Positions 18,461 through 30,200 of a DNA stretch of 64,000 nt are shown here, piece by piece. The notes below the pieces were generated by a model. That model had not been told where the DNA came from, ran no database searches, and saw only the letters and a program-made list of their open reading frames with translations. A program made the translations under genes and the position numbers. The DNA comes from Trueperella sp. (GTDB taxonomy: Bacteria; Actinomycetota; Actinomycetes; Actinomycetales; Actinomycetaceae), in assembly GCA_030532125.1 (NCBI GenBank), contig JAUNLU010000001.1:487960-551959 (forward strand). Reading direction: 5' to 3'. Every line of letters begins with the position of its first letter. Position 1 is the stretch's first letter.

Positions 18461-19073
18461 ACTACCGGAGCCGGAGGCGCCGATCGGGGTGGGCCCGTGG
18501 CAGGGCGAGCTGCCTACCGATCCGCGCTTTGATCCGGAACTATTGCACGACGGCGACCGGCGCAATGTAGTAGATAAGTACCGGTATTGGACGGTTGAAG
18601 CTATCCGCGCCGATCTGGATACCACGCGCTCTGCGCTGCATATCGCCATCGAGAACCTAGAACATGACCTCAATATCGGGTCGATAGTGCGCACTGGCAA
18701 TGCCTTCAACGTGGGCGGCGTGCATATTGTGGGGCGGCGCCGGTGGAATCGCCGCGGCGCCATGGTGACCGACCGCTATCTGGATATTTGCCATCATGAA
18801 ACGCCAGCAGACCTGTCTGCTTGGGCTGCGGAAAACGGCTACACCTTAGTGGCAGTTGATAACACTGGCGACGCCGCGCCGCTGCCGGCAGCAGAGTTGC
18901 CAGAGCGGTGTGTATTGATTTTTGGGCAAGAATCTAGCGGGATTTCGGCAGATCTTTCTGCAGTTGCCACCCAGCGTGTTTATATCCCGCAGTACGGCTC
19001 CACCCGGTCAATGAATGTGGCGGCAGCGGCTGCCATCGCCCAGTATGCCTGGATTTTGCAGCACCGCACCTAG
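18453..19073 (+). CDS. SPOUT-family (TrmH/SpoU) RNA 2'-O-methyltransferase
   Basis: 206 residues with the three SpoU motifs: NIGSIVRTGNAF, LIFGQESSGI and STRSMNVAAAAAI, which form the knotted S-adenosylmethionine site. It methylates a ribose 2'-OH in tRNA or rRNA; the target is not evident. It overlaps pyrE by eight bases, a pairing seen in many actinobacteria. A polar leader of about 50 residues precedes the catalytic domain. Confidence 0.9.
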   Translation: MTELPEPEAPIGVGPWQGELPTDPRFDPELLHDGDRRNVVDKYRYWTVEAIRADLDTTRSALHIAIENLEHDLNIGSIVRTGNAFNVGGVHIVGRRRWNRRGAMVTDRYLDICHHETPADLSAWAAENGYTLVAVDNTGDAAPLPAAELPERCVLIFGQESSGISADLSAVATQRVYIPQYGSTRSMNVAAAAAIAQYAWILQHRT

Positions 19074-19107
19074 CTATATTCCAGCTACTGCCGCCAGATC
19101 TCCGCTG

Positions 19108-19932
19108 CTAGATTCCCAGCTGCTGCACCAGCTCAGTCAGTACTTCCGAGGCACCGCCCTCAACGCGGAGGGTGGCAATAGCGTCTGCTTCAGTGCGGCC
19201 ACGATTAACAATTGCAATTGGTGCTCCATTCGCCCAGCCTTGGCGGACTACCCACAAGCCAGTAGAGACGATCAGGGAAGAACCTACTGCCAGTATTACG
19301 TCAGCGTCTTGCGCTGCCGCTAAGGCTTGATCCATTGCCGGCGGTAAACTCTGCCCAAAAAATACAATCGCCGGTTTCACTATTCCGCCACAGCGTGGGC
19401 ACGGTGCCACTTGAAAAGTGGAAGCTTCAGCTGCGGCGCGGTCTGCGCTCGCCAACACGGCAACGTCGTGATCATAGGTAGGCCAGCCCGGATTCAACTC
19501 AGTTAGTTGCTCGGCGTAGTCTGCCCGCGGGAAGCGCAACCCACAGCTCAAGCATTCCACTTCGCGCCAGGACCCGTGCAACTCCCAAGCGGCAGAGCCA
19601 GCCAATTCATGCAAGCCATCTACATTTTGGGTGGCAATACCGGATACCAGTCCGGCGCGTTCCAGCTGTGCCAAGGCGAGATGCGCCGGGGTGGGGCGGA
19701 GTTGGCTAAAAATCTGCCAAGTTTCGTGATTACGCTGCCAAACCCAGCGGCGCCACACCGGGTCAGCTACAAACATCTGAAAATCAATATTGGGTTGCTC
19801 GGTGCTGCCGGTTCCCCGGTAGTCTGGCAAACCGGCGTCGGTAGAAATCCCCGCGCCAGTGGTGGCGAGGGTGCGCTTGCCGCGCATCAGTTCGGCTAGT
19901 TCTGCGGCTGCTATGGAAAGATCAGTAATCAT
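19108..19932 (-). CDS. Sir2-type NAD-dependent protein deacylase
   Basis: 274 residues. It has the sirtuin motifs TTGAGIST, PDYRG, TQNVDGLHE and LHGSW (catalytic His), two zinc-binding Cys pairs (CLSC and CPRC), and GSSLIV. It removes acyl groups from lysines using NAD. Two adjacent ATG codons are possible (19935, 19932); the ribosome site GGAGG ends only one base before the first, so the second is more plausible. It runs opposite to its neighbours and stands alone. Confidence 0.93.
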   Translation of the reverse strand: MITDLSIAAAELAELMRGKRTLATTGAGISTDAGLPDYRGTGSTEQPNIDFQMFVADPVWRRWVWQRNHETWQIFSQLRPTPAHLALAQLERAGLVSGIATQNVDGLHELAGSAAWELHGSWREVECLSCGLRFPRADYAEQLTELNPGWPTYDHDVAVLASADRAAAEASTFQVAPCPRCGGIVKPAIVFFGQSLPPAMDQALAAAQDADVILAVGSSLIVSTGLWVVRQGWANGAPIAIVNRGRTEADAIATLRVEGGASEVLTELVQQLGI

Positions 19933-20019
19933 CATGCCTCCGCTCTCAGCTTACCGCTGCGCAAAACTTCCCGGATGCAGTGCACGTATCGCCAGGTGGT
20001 TTGCCTAGAGCAGATGGCA

Positions 20020-20045
20020 GGAACGTGAGATAATAGGGACGTTCC
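20020..20045. promoter_or_regulatory. Inverted repeat spanning the likely fba -10
   Basis: GGAACGT (20020-20026) and ACGTTCC (20039-20045) are perfect 7-bp arms with a 12-base spacer that contains GATAAT, a good -10 hexamer. The 3' arm ends 25 bases before the fba start. A protein bound here would cover the promoter. Confidence 0.5.
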
Positions 20046-20070
20046 ATATTCCGATTGAAGGAGAATTTTA

Positions 20071-21093
<1,023 letters not shown>

Positions 21094-21118
21094 TTTTCAG
21101 TAGTAGCTGAGAAATCAG

Positions 21119-21153
21119 TGAGGGCGAGGAAGAATTCTTCCTCGCCCTCATTG
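21119..21153. terminator. Bidirectional terminator after fba
   Basis: A 32-base perfect palindrome (21119-21150), 16 bp per arm with no separate loop, followed by TT. It lies between convergent genes. Confidence 0.82.
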
Positions 21154-21170
21154 CGTTAACTTGACGGCAG

Positions 21171-21554
21171 TTAGTTATCGACTACTGCTATGGAAATCGC
21201 GCTTAGCAGCCCGAGTATCAGCCCGATTTTGGTGTGCGGCGCCCGCACTCCGGCAGCCTTGCGGTGTTCTCCGCACCGGTAAATAATTTTTTCACCCGCT
21301 GCGGCGACTGCAACTAGCGCTGCTCCGCCTCCGGCCAGCAGCGCGGGATTGTCTTTCCCCTGCGCGGTGACTTCCGCCAGGTCAGCACGAAATTCTTCAT
21401 TCGGCACCATGGCCCCAATTGACGCAGCGGTAATTGCACCTTTTACGAGCATGCGGACTTTCCGCGATTGGAAAATGTCTGGTACCGCATAGAACGCAGT
21501 TACGGCCGTTCCAGCTAATACCGCATCTACCCAGTTAAAAGTTTTTTGCGTCAT
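21171..21554 (-). CDS. Small membrane protein of unknown function
   Basis: 127 residues; not recognised. There are hydrophobic segments around residues 10-26, 35-50, 70-88 and 108-124, with a charged stretch between the second and third. No signal-peptidase site or catalytic motif is visible. GAGAGGAAG precedes the ATG. It sits between fba (convergent) and purA (divergent), and could share the control region 21555-21730 with purA. Confidence 0.6.
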   Translation of the reverse strand: MTQKTFNWVDAVLAGTAVTAFYAVPDIFQSRKVRMLVKGAITAASIGAMVPNEEFRADLAEVTAQGKDNPALLAGGGAALVAVAAAGEKIIYRCGEHRKAAGVRAPHTKIGLILGLLSAISIAVVDN

Positions 21555-21600
21555 GGTACTTCCTCTCCAGTTGCAAGCTATTTCTCAGCATACAGCCACA

Positions 21601-21630
21601 TTGTTAGCCGCCGGCGATCTCAAGTACACT
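21601..21630 (+). promoter_or_regulatory. Candidate purA promoter
   Basis: TTGTTA (21601-21606), an 18-base spacer, and TACACT (21625-21630) give a plausible sigma-70 type promoter. It would leave an untranslated leader of about 95 bases before purA. Confidence 0.45.
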
Positions 21631-21730
21631 AACCAAGTAAAGCGCGTGGCTTTACAGTACAGAAGAATAAAGTCGGGTAGGCACCTGACTCAAAATATTG
21701 CACCTGCGGGTGATAAGGACGTGAAGCGCG

Positions 21731-23017
21731 ATGCCGGCAATAGTTATAGTTGGCGCCCAATGGGGGGACGAAGGTAAAGGTAAAGCCTCAGACCAACTTG
21801 GAACTCAAGTCGATTATGTAGTGAAATTCAACGGTGGCAATAATGCTGGGCACACCGTCGTCGTCGGGGATGAAAAATTCGCTTTGCACCTATTGCCAGC
21901 TGGAATCCTGACCCCAGGCTGTATTCCAGTGATTGGGAACGGGGTAGTAGTTGATCTGGAAGTACTGTTCTCCGAAATTGAAGAACTGGAATCGCGCGGA
22001 GTAGATACCTCCAAGCTGCGCATCTCAGCTAATGCTCACATCATTCCGCCGTACAACAAGAAGATCGATGCCGTTAATGAACGAATGCTCGGCAAGCGCA
22101 AACTCGGCACTACTGGGCGCGGCATCGGCCCCACCTACGCGGATAAAATGAACCGGATCGGGCTGCGGATCCAGGACCTATTCGATCCGTCTATTTTGCG
22201 GCAGAAAGTAGAAGGCGCGCTTAGCCAGAAGAACGGCATTTTGGCGCACCTGCACGAGGAACCAACTTTCGATATTGACGAAGTGACCGCAGAGTTGCTC
22301 TCCTATGCTGACCGTGTGCGCCCGATGGTGCTGAATGTTTCGGCAGAACTGAATCACGCCCTAGATGCGGGGAAGACGCTGGTATTTGAAGGTGGCCAGG
22401 CCGCGATGCTGGATATCGACCACGGCACCTACCCGTTCGTCACGTCGTCATCGTGCACTGCAGCGGGTGCCTGTACCGGATCCGGAGTGGGGCCGAAGCG
22501 CATCGACCGCATCGTGGGGGTAGCCAAGGCCTACATCACCCGGGTGGGTGAGGGTCCATTCCCGACCGAACTATTTGATGAATCGGGTGAATATCTGCGG
22601 GAAACTGGTGGCGAATATGGCACTACCACGGGCCGCCCGCGCCGGTGTGGTTGGTATGACGCCGTAGTGGCACGGTATGCCTCGAGCATTAACTCCTTGA
22701 CCGACATCGTGCTCACTAAATTGGATGTGCTGACCGGTTTGGAGCAGATCCCGGTTTGTGTTGCCTATGAAATTGATGGGCAGCGAATGGACGATATGCC
22801 CGAGAACCAATCGGATATGCACCATGCCAAACCAATTTACGAGTATTTCCCGGGCTGGGAAGAGGACATTACTGATTGCCGTAAGTTCGAGGATTTGCCG
22901 CAAAATGCCCAGGATTACGTGCATAAGCTCGAAGAACTCTCTGGCTGCCGGATCTCTGCCATCGGCGTTGGTCCCGGGCGGGAACAGACGATTGTGCGCC
23001 ATGCGCTAATTGACTAA
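21731..23017 (+). CDS. purA: Adenylosuccinate synthetase
   Basis: 428 residues. It starts with the GTP-binding loop [11 protein letters not shown], has [11 protein letters not shown], the [14 protein letters not shown] signature and [12 protein letters not shown]. It condenses IMP and aspartate, with GTP, in AMP synthesis. The ribosome site is weak (AAGGA, ten bases upstream). Another purine gene, purC, is at 26640 but is not linked. A hairpin-rich stretch follows the stop codon. Confidence 0.97.
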   Translation: MPAIVIVGAQWGDEGKGKASDQLGTQVDYVVKFNGGNNAGHTVVVGDEKFALHLLPAGILTPGCIPVIGNGVVVDLEVLFSEIEELESRGVDTSKLRISANAHIIPPYNKKIDAVNERMLGKRKLGTTGRGIGPTYADKMNRIGLRIQDLFDPSILRQKVEGALSQKNGILAHLHEEPTFDIDEVTAELLSYADRVRPMVLNVSAELNHALDAGKTLVFEGGQAAMLDIDHGTYPFVTSSSCTAAGACTGSGVGPKRIDRIVGVAKAYITRVGEGPFPTELFDESGEYLRETGGEYGTTTGRPRRCGWYDAVVARYASSINSLTDIVLTKLDVLTGLEQIPVCVAYEIDGQRMDDMPENQSDMHHAKPIYEYFPGWEEDITDCRKFEDLPQNAQDYVHKLEELSGCRISAIGVGPGREQTIVRHALID

Positions 23018-23034
23018 AAGCTGGGTGGTGAAAG

Positions 23035-23100
23035 CTGGGCATTGCCTCTGGCTAGCGATATAAACCAGCTGGCAACGCAGCCAGGGGCAGCACACCCCAG
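23035..23100 (+). other. Extended stem-loop in purA 3' region
   Basis: An 11-bp stem (23043-23053 with 23079-23089, one G-T pair) is extended by an outer 5-bp stem (23035-23039 with 23096-23100) and has a 25-base loop. It precedes the terminator at 23144. No known RNA family is recognised. Confidence 0.4.
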
Positions 23101-23143
23101 CCAGGCGGCAGCATAAGAAGATAAGAATCTGCCTTAACTACAA

Positions 23144-23180
23144 AACTAGGTGGCGGACCTAATGGGTTCGCCACCTAGTT
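23144..23180. terminator. Bidirectional terminator between purA and lppM
   Basis: A 17-bp stem (23144-23160 with 23164-23180, two G-T pairs) with a 3-base loop, between convergent genes. Confidence 0.8.
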
Positions 23181-23226
23181 ATTTAGGTATTACCGGATTT
23201 GCCAGTATTAATCAGTGCTTAACTAA

Positions 23227-24159
23227 TTAGTACTTGGGAGTCCACCCCGAGTCGTTATTCGGGTTAGGCTCTGCCGGTGGCTGCGGCGCTGCAGTCGGCG
23301 CTGACCCGTCAGTCGGTGGAGTAAATACGCCGGGTTTTTCTGGCTGCCAAGCTGAGCCAGCAGCATTATCGCCTGCTGGTGGGTTTTCCGAGAAAGCAGT
23401 GTAAGGTGGTACAGCTGCGTCATCGCCCTTGTTCTTTTTGCGTGTTGCAAAGAAGACGATGCCGCCAATCAGTGCCAGTGCCACTACTGCGACAGCCACC
23501 CACACCAGCGGTGAGGTCTCGTCGTCTTTGGCAGTATCCGGGGCTGCCTGATCTATTTTGCCGCCGTTAGTGGCAGAGTTTTCATTGTTGTCGGTTGTTT
23601 CGGGTGCTTTTGCTCCGCCGGCACCGGGCGCAGATTTGTAGCCTTCAACCGTAATGCCCCCTTCGATCTTGTCCAAGGAATTGTAGACCGCGCGGTTGCC
23701 AGAAATATCTGCGCCGTCAGCTTTGACAATATCTCCAGGCATCTCCACAGTGAAAGTGAAAACTACGCCGTCTGGCATGCCCTGGCTGCCTAATGCAGCG
23801 GGGGCGTCTTCAGAGGGAGGCAAAGTGAAAATGTAGGTGTCCTCAGTTTCAGTTACTACGCCACCATCTGTCAGATCTCCCTCCAGTGGGGAAGTCATTT
23901 TGCAGGTCAGGACGCCGTCAGCAGAAATATCCTCAACCGTAACGGGGACATCAGAATCCTCGTTGGCGGATTCCTTCAAAGCATCGCAGGTCATTCCGTA
24001 CTGGCTCAGCTCGCCAGTAGTGTCCTTAATGACCATCACGGTTTCCCCGGAGTTGGTGTCATTGATTTTTATCGTGGTGTGTACTTCGCACGCGCTTAGC
24101 GCGACGGCAAGCGGAATTGCCATCAGCAGTGCTGCGCGCCGCTTGGTCTTTTGCTGCAT
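23227..24159 (-). CDS. LppM-like membrane-anchored lipoprotein
   Basis: 310 residues. A signal peptide (QQKTKRR charged start, then a hydrophobic core) ends in the lipobox LSAC with Cys24, so the mature protein is lipidated outside the cell. The ectodomain of about 170 residues resembles the LppM domain of mycobacteria. A polar Asn/Asp/Thr-rich linker leads to one transmembrane helix (around residues 203-222), followed by KKNK and a Pro-rich tail. This gives a double anchor with a cytoplasmic end. The start at 24159 is set by AGAAAGGGAAAT upstream. Function in this group is not well defined. Confidence 0.8.
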   Translation of the reverse strand: MQQKTKRRAALLMAIPLAVALSACEVHTTIKINDTNSGETVMVIKDTTGELSQYGMTCDALKESANEDSDVPVTVEDISADGVLTCKMTSPLEGDLTDGGVVTETEDTYIFTLPPSEDAPAALGSQGMPDGVVFTFTVEMPGDIVKADGADISGNRAVYNSLDKIEGGITVEGYKSAPGAGGAKAPETTDNNENSATNGGKIDQAAPDTAKDDETSPLVWVAVAVVALALIGGIVFFATRKKNKGDDAAVPPYTAFSENPPAGDNAAGSAWQPEKPGVFTPPTDGSAPTAAPQPPAEPNPNNDSGWTPKY

Positions 24160-24621
24160 GATTTCCCTTTCTGGGCAGACGCCGTAGTGCTGAGCTAAGA
24201 GCGGAGCGTCGCTGCCGTCACTTCGTTCTGAGCCACTATTTGCAATCATACGGAAGTGCAAGGTTAGTTGTCAGTGCCCAGTGCAATTCGGAAACCACAA
24301 TTTTGCTGGAGATATCAAGCTGCTGGTGCGGTGTGAGACTAGTCGCTAAGTGCCTGCGCTAATAATTAGTAAGCGATTGACCAGCAGCTATGGCTGGAAG
24401 CCACGGTAAGCGCTCCACTTACTCTTACTTAAGCATATCTTTACTTATCTAGGAATATTGTGAAAGAATGGCAAAGGTCAACTACCAGTACACAGCTGGA
24501 ATGACGCTACATCACTCCAGTTCCGCTGCGTAGTTTCCGAATAACCCATTGATCAGGACTTGATCTTTGAAAAATGGCTTGTGGAAAAGATGAACATCGC
24601 CTAAGCCTAGGAGGAAATGCG
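24160..24621. promoter_or_regulatory. 462-bp divergent control region, lppM/pckG
   Basis: No gene is visible. It is richer in A and T than its surroundings. It holds repeated TTACT motifs at about 24418-24448, an imperfect inverted repeat CTGGAATG...CACTCCAG at about 24496-24520 (one mismatch), and a small palindromic stretch around 24359-24376. These may be operators for pckG, a gene usually under carbon-source control. I cannot assign a regulator. Confidence 0.45.
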
Positions 24622-26481
24622 ATGACAGTTAAGCAATTCGACGCCGCGGAGGTCCGCGCCGGAGCCCCAACCTTCGCTCCGGATGATCTGGTGAAATGGG
24701 TGGCTGAAGTAGCTACCATCACTCAGCCGGCGAAGATCGAATGGATGGATGGCTCCGATGAAGAATGGGACCGTCTCACCTCTCAGATGGTAGAGAACGG
24801 GGTATTCACCCGCCTCAACCCGGAAAAACGCCCGAACTCCTTCCTCGCTCGTTCCCTTCCGTCGGATGTGGCGCGCGTAGAATCGCGTACCTTCATCTGC
24901 TCGGAAAAAGAAGAAGACGCTGGCCCCACCAATAACTGGGCCGATCCGAAGGAAATGAAAGAAACCCTGATCGGGGAAAATGGGGTATTCCAGGGCGCTA
25001 TGCGCGGGCGCACCATGTACGTCATTCCATTCTCCATGGGCCCGCTGGGTGGTCCGATCTCCCAGCTAGGCATCGAGCTAACTGACTCTCCGTACGTAGT
25101 AGTGAACATGCGCATCATGACCCGTATGGGTGAAGCTGCGCTCAAGCTTATCGGCGAAGGCAAGCCATGGGTTCCAGCCGTACACTCGGTTGGTTACCCG
25201 CTGGAAGACGCCGATGGCAACACTCGCCCGGACACCACCTGGCCGTGCAACGATGAAAAGTACATCACGCACTTCCCAGAGACCAACGAAATCTGGTCCT
25301 ATGGTTCCGGTTACGGCGGCAACGCGCTGCTCGGCAAGAAGTGCTTCGCACTGCGGATTGCTTCCACCATGGCGCGCCGCGATGGCTGGATGGCAGAGCA
25401 CATGCTCATCTTGCGTCTGACTGACGAAAAGACCGGCAAGCAGTACCACGTAACTGCTGCATTCCCATCCGCTTGTGGCAAGACTAACCTCGCCATGTTG
25501 CAGCCGACTATCGAGGGCTACAAGGTAGAGACCATTGGTGACGACATTGCTTGGATGCGCCCTGGTCCAGATGGTCGCCTCTACGCCATCAACCCAGAAG
25601 CTGGTTTCTTCGGCGTCGCCCCGGGTACCTCCTACGACACCAACCCGATGGCAATGGACACCATGCGTGCCAACTCCATCTTCACTAACGTAGCTCTGAC
25701 CGACGACGGCGACGTCTGGTGGGAAGGCATCGACGGCCCGACTCCAGAGCACCTGATCGACTGGCACGGCAATGACTGGACGCCAGAATCCGGCGAAAAA
25801 GCTGCCCATCCGAACTCCCGCTTCACCACCCCGGCCGCGCAGTGCCCGATCATCTGCCCGGATTGGGAAGCACCAGAAGGTGTTCCGGTGGATGCAATCC
25901 TGTTCGGCGGCCGCCGTGCTTCCAACGTGCCGTTGGTAGCTGAGCAGTACTCCCCGGCACATGGTGTGTTCATTGGCGCTTCGGTTGCCTCCGAACAGAC
26001 CGCTGCTGCGGAAGGCAAGGTTGGCTCGCTGCGGCACGATCCGTTCGCAATGCTCCCGTTCTGTGGCTACAACATGGCCGACTACTGGGGTCACTGGATC
26101 GAAATGCAGAAGGAACTGGGCGATAACTTCCCGAAGGTATACCAGGTCAACTGGTTCCGCAAGGATGAAAACGGCAAGTTCCTGTGGCCAGGATTCGGCG
26201 AAAACTCGCGCGTACTGGACTGGATCGTTCGCCGCGCTGCTGGTGAAGCTGATGCCATCGACGGCCCAACTGGCCGTTACCCCAAGTTTGAAGAATTCAA
26301 CTTGGATGGTGTCGACGTAGACAAGACCACCTGGGACAAGATGTTTGACATCGATCCAGCAGCATGGCTGACCGAAACTGAAGATACCGAAGAGTACTTC
26401 GGCCAGTTCGGCGAACATGTACCAGCAGAGGTCAACGAAGAGCTGGCAAAGCTCCGGGAACGCCTTGAAGCTGCAAAGTAG
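24622..26481 (+). CDS. pckG: Phosphoenolpyruvate carboxykinase (GTP)
   Basis: 619 residues, typical of the GTP-dependent type. It has the kinase P-loop FPSACGKTN (about 282-290), the reactive Cys within it, the [16 protein letters not shown] block and the FGGRR motif. It interconverts oxaloacetate and PEP, in gluconeogenesis or, in fermenters, CO2 fixation. The ATG at 24622 is chosen because AGGAGG ends seven bases before it; a longer frame to 24574 has no such site. The codon bias is strong. With ppdK at 62126 the organism has two PEP-forming enzymes. Confidence 0.97.
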   Translation: MTVKQFDAAEVRAGAPTFAPDDLVKWVAEVATITQPAKIEWMDGSDEEWDRLTSQMVENGVFTRLNPEKRPNSFLARSLPSDVARVESRTFICSEKEEDAGPTNNWADPKEMKETLIGENGVFQGAMRGRTMYVIPFSMGPLGGPISQLGIELTDSPYVVVNMRIMTRMGEAALKLIGEGKPWVPAVHSVGYPLEDADGNTRPDTTWPCNDEKYITHFPETNEIWSYGSGYGGNALLGKKCFALRIASTMARRDGWMAEHMLILRLTDEKTGKQYHVTAAFPSACGKTNLAMLQPTIEGYKVETIGDDIAWMRPGPDGRLYAINPEAGFFGVAPGTSYDTNPMAMDTMRANSIFTNVALTDDGDVWWEGIDGPTPEHLIDWHGNDWTPESGEKAAHPNSRFTTPAAQCPIICPDWEAPEGVPVDAILFGGRRASNVPLVAEQYSPAHGVFIGASVASEQTAAAEGKVGSLRHDPFAMLPFCGYNMADYWGHWIEMQKELGDNFPKVYQVNWFRKDENGKFLWPGFGENSRVLDWIVRRAAGEADAIDGPTGRYPKFEEFNLDGVDVDKTTWDKMFDIDPAAWLTETEDTEEYFGQFGEHVPAEVNEELAKLRERLEAAK

Positions 26482-26513
26482 TAATTCGTTCAGTTAACTG
26501 AATTACGCAGTTA

Positions 26514-26549
26514 CGAAAGCCGGGAGTGCGGTGGCACTCCCGGCTTTCG
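26514..26549 (+). terminator. Terminator after pckG
   Basis: A perfect 15-bp stem (26514-26528 with 26535-26549) and a 6-base loop, 32 bases after the stop codon. The T-tract is weak. Confidence 0.75.
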
Positions 26550-26556
26550 CTGTCTG

Positions 26557-26620
26557 CGGCAGCTGGAATACCACAAAAAATATTCCAGCTGCCGAAGCGG
26601 CAGAATGCTGCGGTATTCTG
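26557..26620 (+). promoter_or_regulatory. Tandem hairpins in the purC leader
   Basis: A perfect 14-bp stem (26557-26570 with 26581-26594) with a 10-base A-rich loop is followed at once by an 8-bp stem (26601-26608 with 26613-26620) with a TGCG loop. Both lie before the purC ribosome site, so they could be an attenuator, a protein-binding leader or an additional pckG terminator. No riboswitch family is recognised. Confidence 0.45.
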
Positions 26621-26639
26621 AGAGAGTTAGGAGGCGGTT

Positions 26640-27590
26640 ATGGGAAGTGAAGCGCTGCAGTCGTTGCCGGGGTGGAGCCATGTTTCTGCCGGCAAAGTCT
26701 GGGATATGTTTGTGCCAGTGGTAGCTGATTTGTACACCGGTGGCGAGAGTATGCTCATGGTTGCTTCAGATAGAATTAGCGTCTGTGACCGCCTGATCCC
26801 GACCGCAGTTCCGGGCAAAGGTGCCCTGGTGGCTGCCTTGACGCGGTGGTGGTTTGACCAGATAGCTCAGACTTTCCCGGTGCATCTGACTACTGGCGAA
26901 ATACCGCCGCAGTTAGCTGAGCGCAGCGTTCTGGTACAACAACTGTGGATGTTTCCGGTTGAGTGTACTGTGCACGGGTATATGTCACAGCAGCTGCGGC
27001 ACAGTGCGGCAGTGCTCGGCGCTGAGCTCAACCTGGGGCGGCCAGCTGCAGAGATACCGATTGGGGAAAAACTTGCCAAGCCGTGTTTCATCCCGGCAGT
27101 AAAAGGAAAACCGGGCGCACCTGATCTTGACCTAACTGAGAAACAGTTTACGGAATTGGTGGGGAAAGACGCCGCAGTGGAACTGCGGAATGCGTCAGTA
27201 CAGCTCTATCAACTCGCCCACCAGATCAGTTATCGCCGGGGGCTAGTGCTAGTGAATGCCAAATTGGAATTTGGCACCCCCACAGATCCGGGAGAGTCGA
27301 ATATTACTTTGGCGGATGAGGCATTTACGCCAGATACCGCTAGCTTCTGGCGAGTCGAAGATCTGGAAGCTGGCAATCCCGAGCATTACGATAAACGCTA
27401 TCTCCAAGAGTGGATACAGGAGTGTACAACAGAGTGGAACCCAGCTTGCCGGGTATTGCCATTCGAGCTGCCGCCCGCCGTCGTCACAGAAATCCAAAGC
27501 AGGTACCGCACGGTATACGAAATGCTCACCGGGGAACCAGGGGAGTCTTTCGCGGCAGAGAACTGGGAAAGTGAAGATAGGGAGAAATAA
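26640..27590 (+). CDS. purC: SAICAR synthetase (phosphoribosylaminoimidazole-succinocarboxamide synthase)
   Basis: 316 residues, the longer actinobacterial form. It carries the ATP-site stretch SDRISVCDRLIP, the EXTVHGY substrate segment (here ECTVHGYMS) and LVNAKLEFG. It joins aspartate to CAIR in purine synthesis. AGGAGG lies before the ATG. Other purine genes are not adjacent; instead a TetR gene follows by three bases, an unusual pairing. Two hairpins lie in its leader. Confidence 0.95.
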   Translation: MGSEALQSLPGWSHVSAGKVWDMFVPVVADLYTGGESMLMVASDRISVCDRLIPTAVPGKGALVAALTRWWFDQIAQTFPVHLTTGEIPPQLAERSVLVQQLWMFPVECTVHGYMSQQLRHSAAVLGAELNLGRPAAEIPIGEKLAKPCFIPAVKGKPGAPDLDLTEKQFTELVGKDAAVELRNASVQLYQLAHQISYRRGLVLVNAKLEFGTPTDPGESNITLADEAFTPDTASFWRVEDLEAGNPEHYDKRYLQEWIQECTTEWNPACRVLPFELPPAVVTEIQSRYRTVYEMLTGEPGESFAAENWESEDREK

Positions 27591-27593
27591 CAG

Positions 27594-28379
27594 ATGGCCA
27601 GTGATAAGCATCAGATAGATCGGCGTAGCGCCCGGTGGGATCAGCACCGCAAAGAGCGCTATGAAGAACTACTGGCTATCACGCGCGATGCCGTCAATAA
27701 ATATGGCAAAGAAATCTCGATGGATGACATCGCAGATGAGGCCCAAACTTCAAAATCAATTCTGTATAAATACTTCGGCGATAAGATCGGGCTGCAATTT
27801 GCCATTGGTGAGGCCACCTTAAAAGAGCTATTGGCGAAGATGTCGGCTGCTATTCAGGGGGCAGCAGACCGGAGGGAAGTTCTCTATAACGCTATTGATC
27901 AGGTGTTTTTGTTGATCGAAAAAGAGCCGGATCTATTTCGGTTCATGCGAGTGGGGATCTTTGAGAGTGAAGAGCTAGATCCCAATGCGGATATTTTTGA
28001 CTTAGATTCGGCAGTGGGAGACCTACTAATGCAGTTCCTGCCCGAGAGCAAAAATATGAAAAATCACCCATATCGCAAAGCGTTGGCACGTATCTGGGGT
28101 ACCACAACTGTATTCTTAGTACGCGGCGTGGCGGATGTGTGGCTACAGGCTCGTGAAGCGGTGTTGCGCACTAACCGCCACCCCAATCGGACACCTGATA
28201 TTTCGGACGTAGTTCTCGGTTCGCTGCCACGCCAGCTTATGACCAATCTGGTGGTACAGACGCTAGAAAGTACGCTGGAAGCTATTTTGGACAACATTTT
28301 GGATGCAGTTGACCCAGAAAGTCTGGATTCGGAAATATTAGACACGATTTATGAGCGCCTACTGGTACTTGGTTCGTAG
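27594..28379 (+). CDS. TetR-family transcriptional regulator
   Basis: 261 residues, slightly long. The N-terminal helix-turn-helix at about residues 38-65 has the pattern ISMDDIADEAQTSKSILYKYF (shown across two parts: ISMDDIADEA and SKSILYKYF) that defines TetR. The C-terminal ligand domain is helical, with an acidic end. It follows purC by three bases and precedes gdhA by 64 bases, so it is likely co-transcribed with purC. It may control either neighbour or a distant operon; the ligand is unknown. Confidence 0.88.
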   Translation: MASDKHQIDRRSARWDQHRKERYEELLAITRDAVNKYGKEISMDDIADEAQTSKSILYKYFGDKIGLQFAIGEATLKELLAKMSAAIQGAADRREVLYNAIDQVFLLIEKEPDLFRFMRVGIFESEELDPNADIFDLDSAVGDLLMQFLPESKNMKNHPYRKALARIWGTTTVFLVRGVADVWLQAREAVLRTNRHPNRTPDISDVVLGSLPRQLMTNLVVQTLESTLEAILDNILDAVDPESLDSEILDTIYERLLVLGS

Positions 28380-28428
28380 GTAAAAGAGGAGTATCAGGAA
28401 ACGTTCAAACTGCGATGAGGGCAAATGA

Positions 28429-29781
<1,353 letters not shown>

Positions 29782-29828
29782 TAGCGGGTAGTTACGGTCA
29801 CCAGTCGGTAAATCTCCAGGCACGCCGA

Positions 29829-29834
29829 TAGAAT
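29829..29834 (+). promoter_or_regulatory. Leaderless -10 box (TAGAAT-N6-GTG)
   Basis: TAGAAT is followed by six bases and the GTG start at 29841. No ribosome site is present. Confidence 0.7.
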
Positions 29835-29840
29835 TATCAG

Positions 29841-30200
29841 GTGCTTAGAAAAATAGATCCCCAAGCGGGCATGGACGCAATTCGCGCCTATGCCCGCGGC
29901 AAGGAACTAGATACTGCCACGTTGCGGTTGGCGGTGCGCTTTGCGCTGGCTGATTTTGCCCAGCGGCATCCCGGGAAAACAGTAGAAATTCGTATCCCGT
30001 GGATTGGGGCAGTGCAGGCTATTGCCGGTCCAGTGCACCGCCGGGGCACTCCGCCTAATTTGGTAGAGATGGATGGGGAAACTTGGCTGCGTCTGGTTAT
30101 TGGCAAAGAAGTAGCACCCGAAAAAATCACGATATCGGGTGCTAGAGCAGATATTAGCGGGTACTTGCCAATCTACCGAAATTTGGGGTCAGCTGATTAA
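29841..30200 (+). CDS. Sterol-carrier-family (bacterial SCP-like) protein
   Basis: 119 residues. The pattern VEIRIPWIGAVQAIAGPVHRRGTPPN matches small actinobacterial proteins annotated as sterol carrier family (quoted here as IPWIGAVQAI and HRRGTPPN). No membrane segment or signal peptide is seen. Its function is unknown; the name reflects fold similarity only. The start is GTG at 29841 in a leaderless context. It converges with the DUF3073 gene, overlapping its 3' end by four bases. Confidence 0.75.
   Translation: MLRKIDPQAGMDAIRAYARGKELDTATLRLAVRFALADFAQRHPGKTVEIRIPWIGAVQAIAGPVHRRGTPPNLVEMDGETWLRLVIGKEVAPEKITISGARADISGYLPIYRNLGSAD

Noticed and set aside
21553-21777. A short open frame before purA
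   Set aside because: It overlaps the purA start and the promoter-like region, and its product has no recognisable features.
25078-26418. A 446-codon open frame antisense to pckG
   Set aside because: Same reason as for dnaK: it mirrors a strongly biased gene and shows no family similarity.
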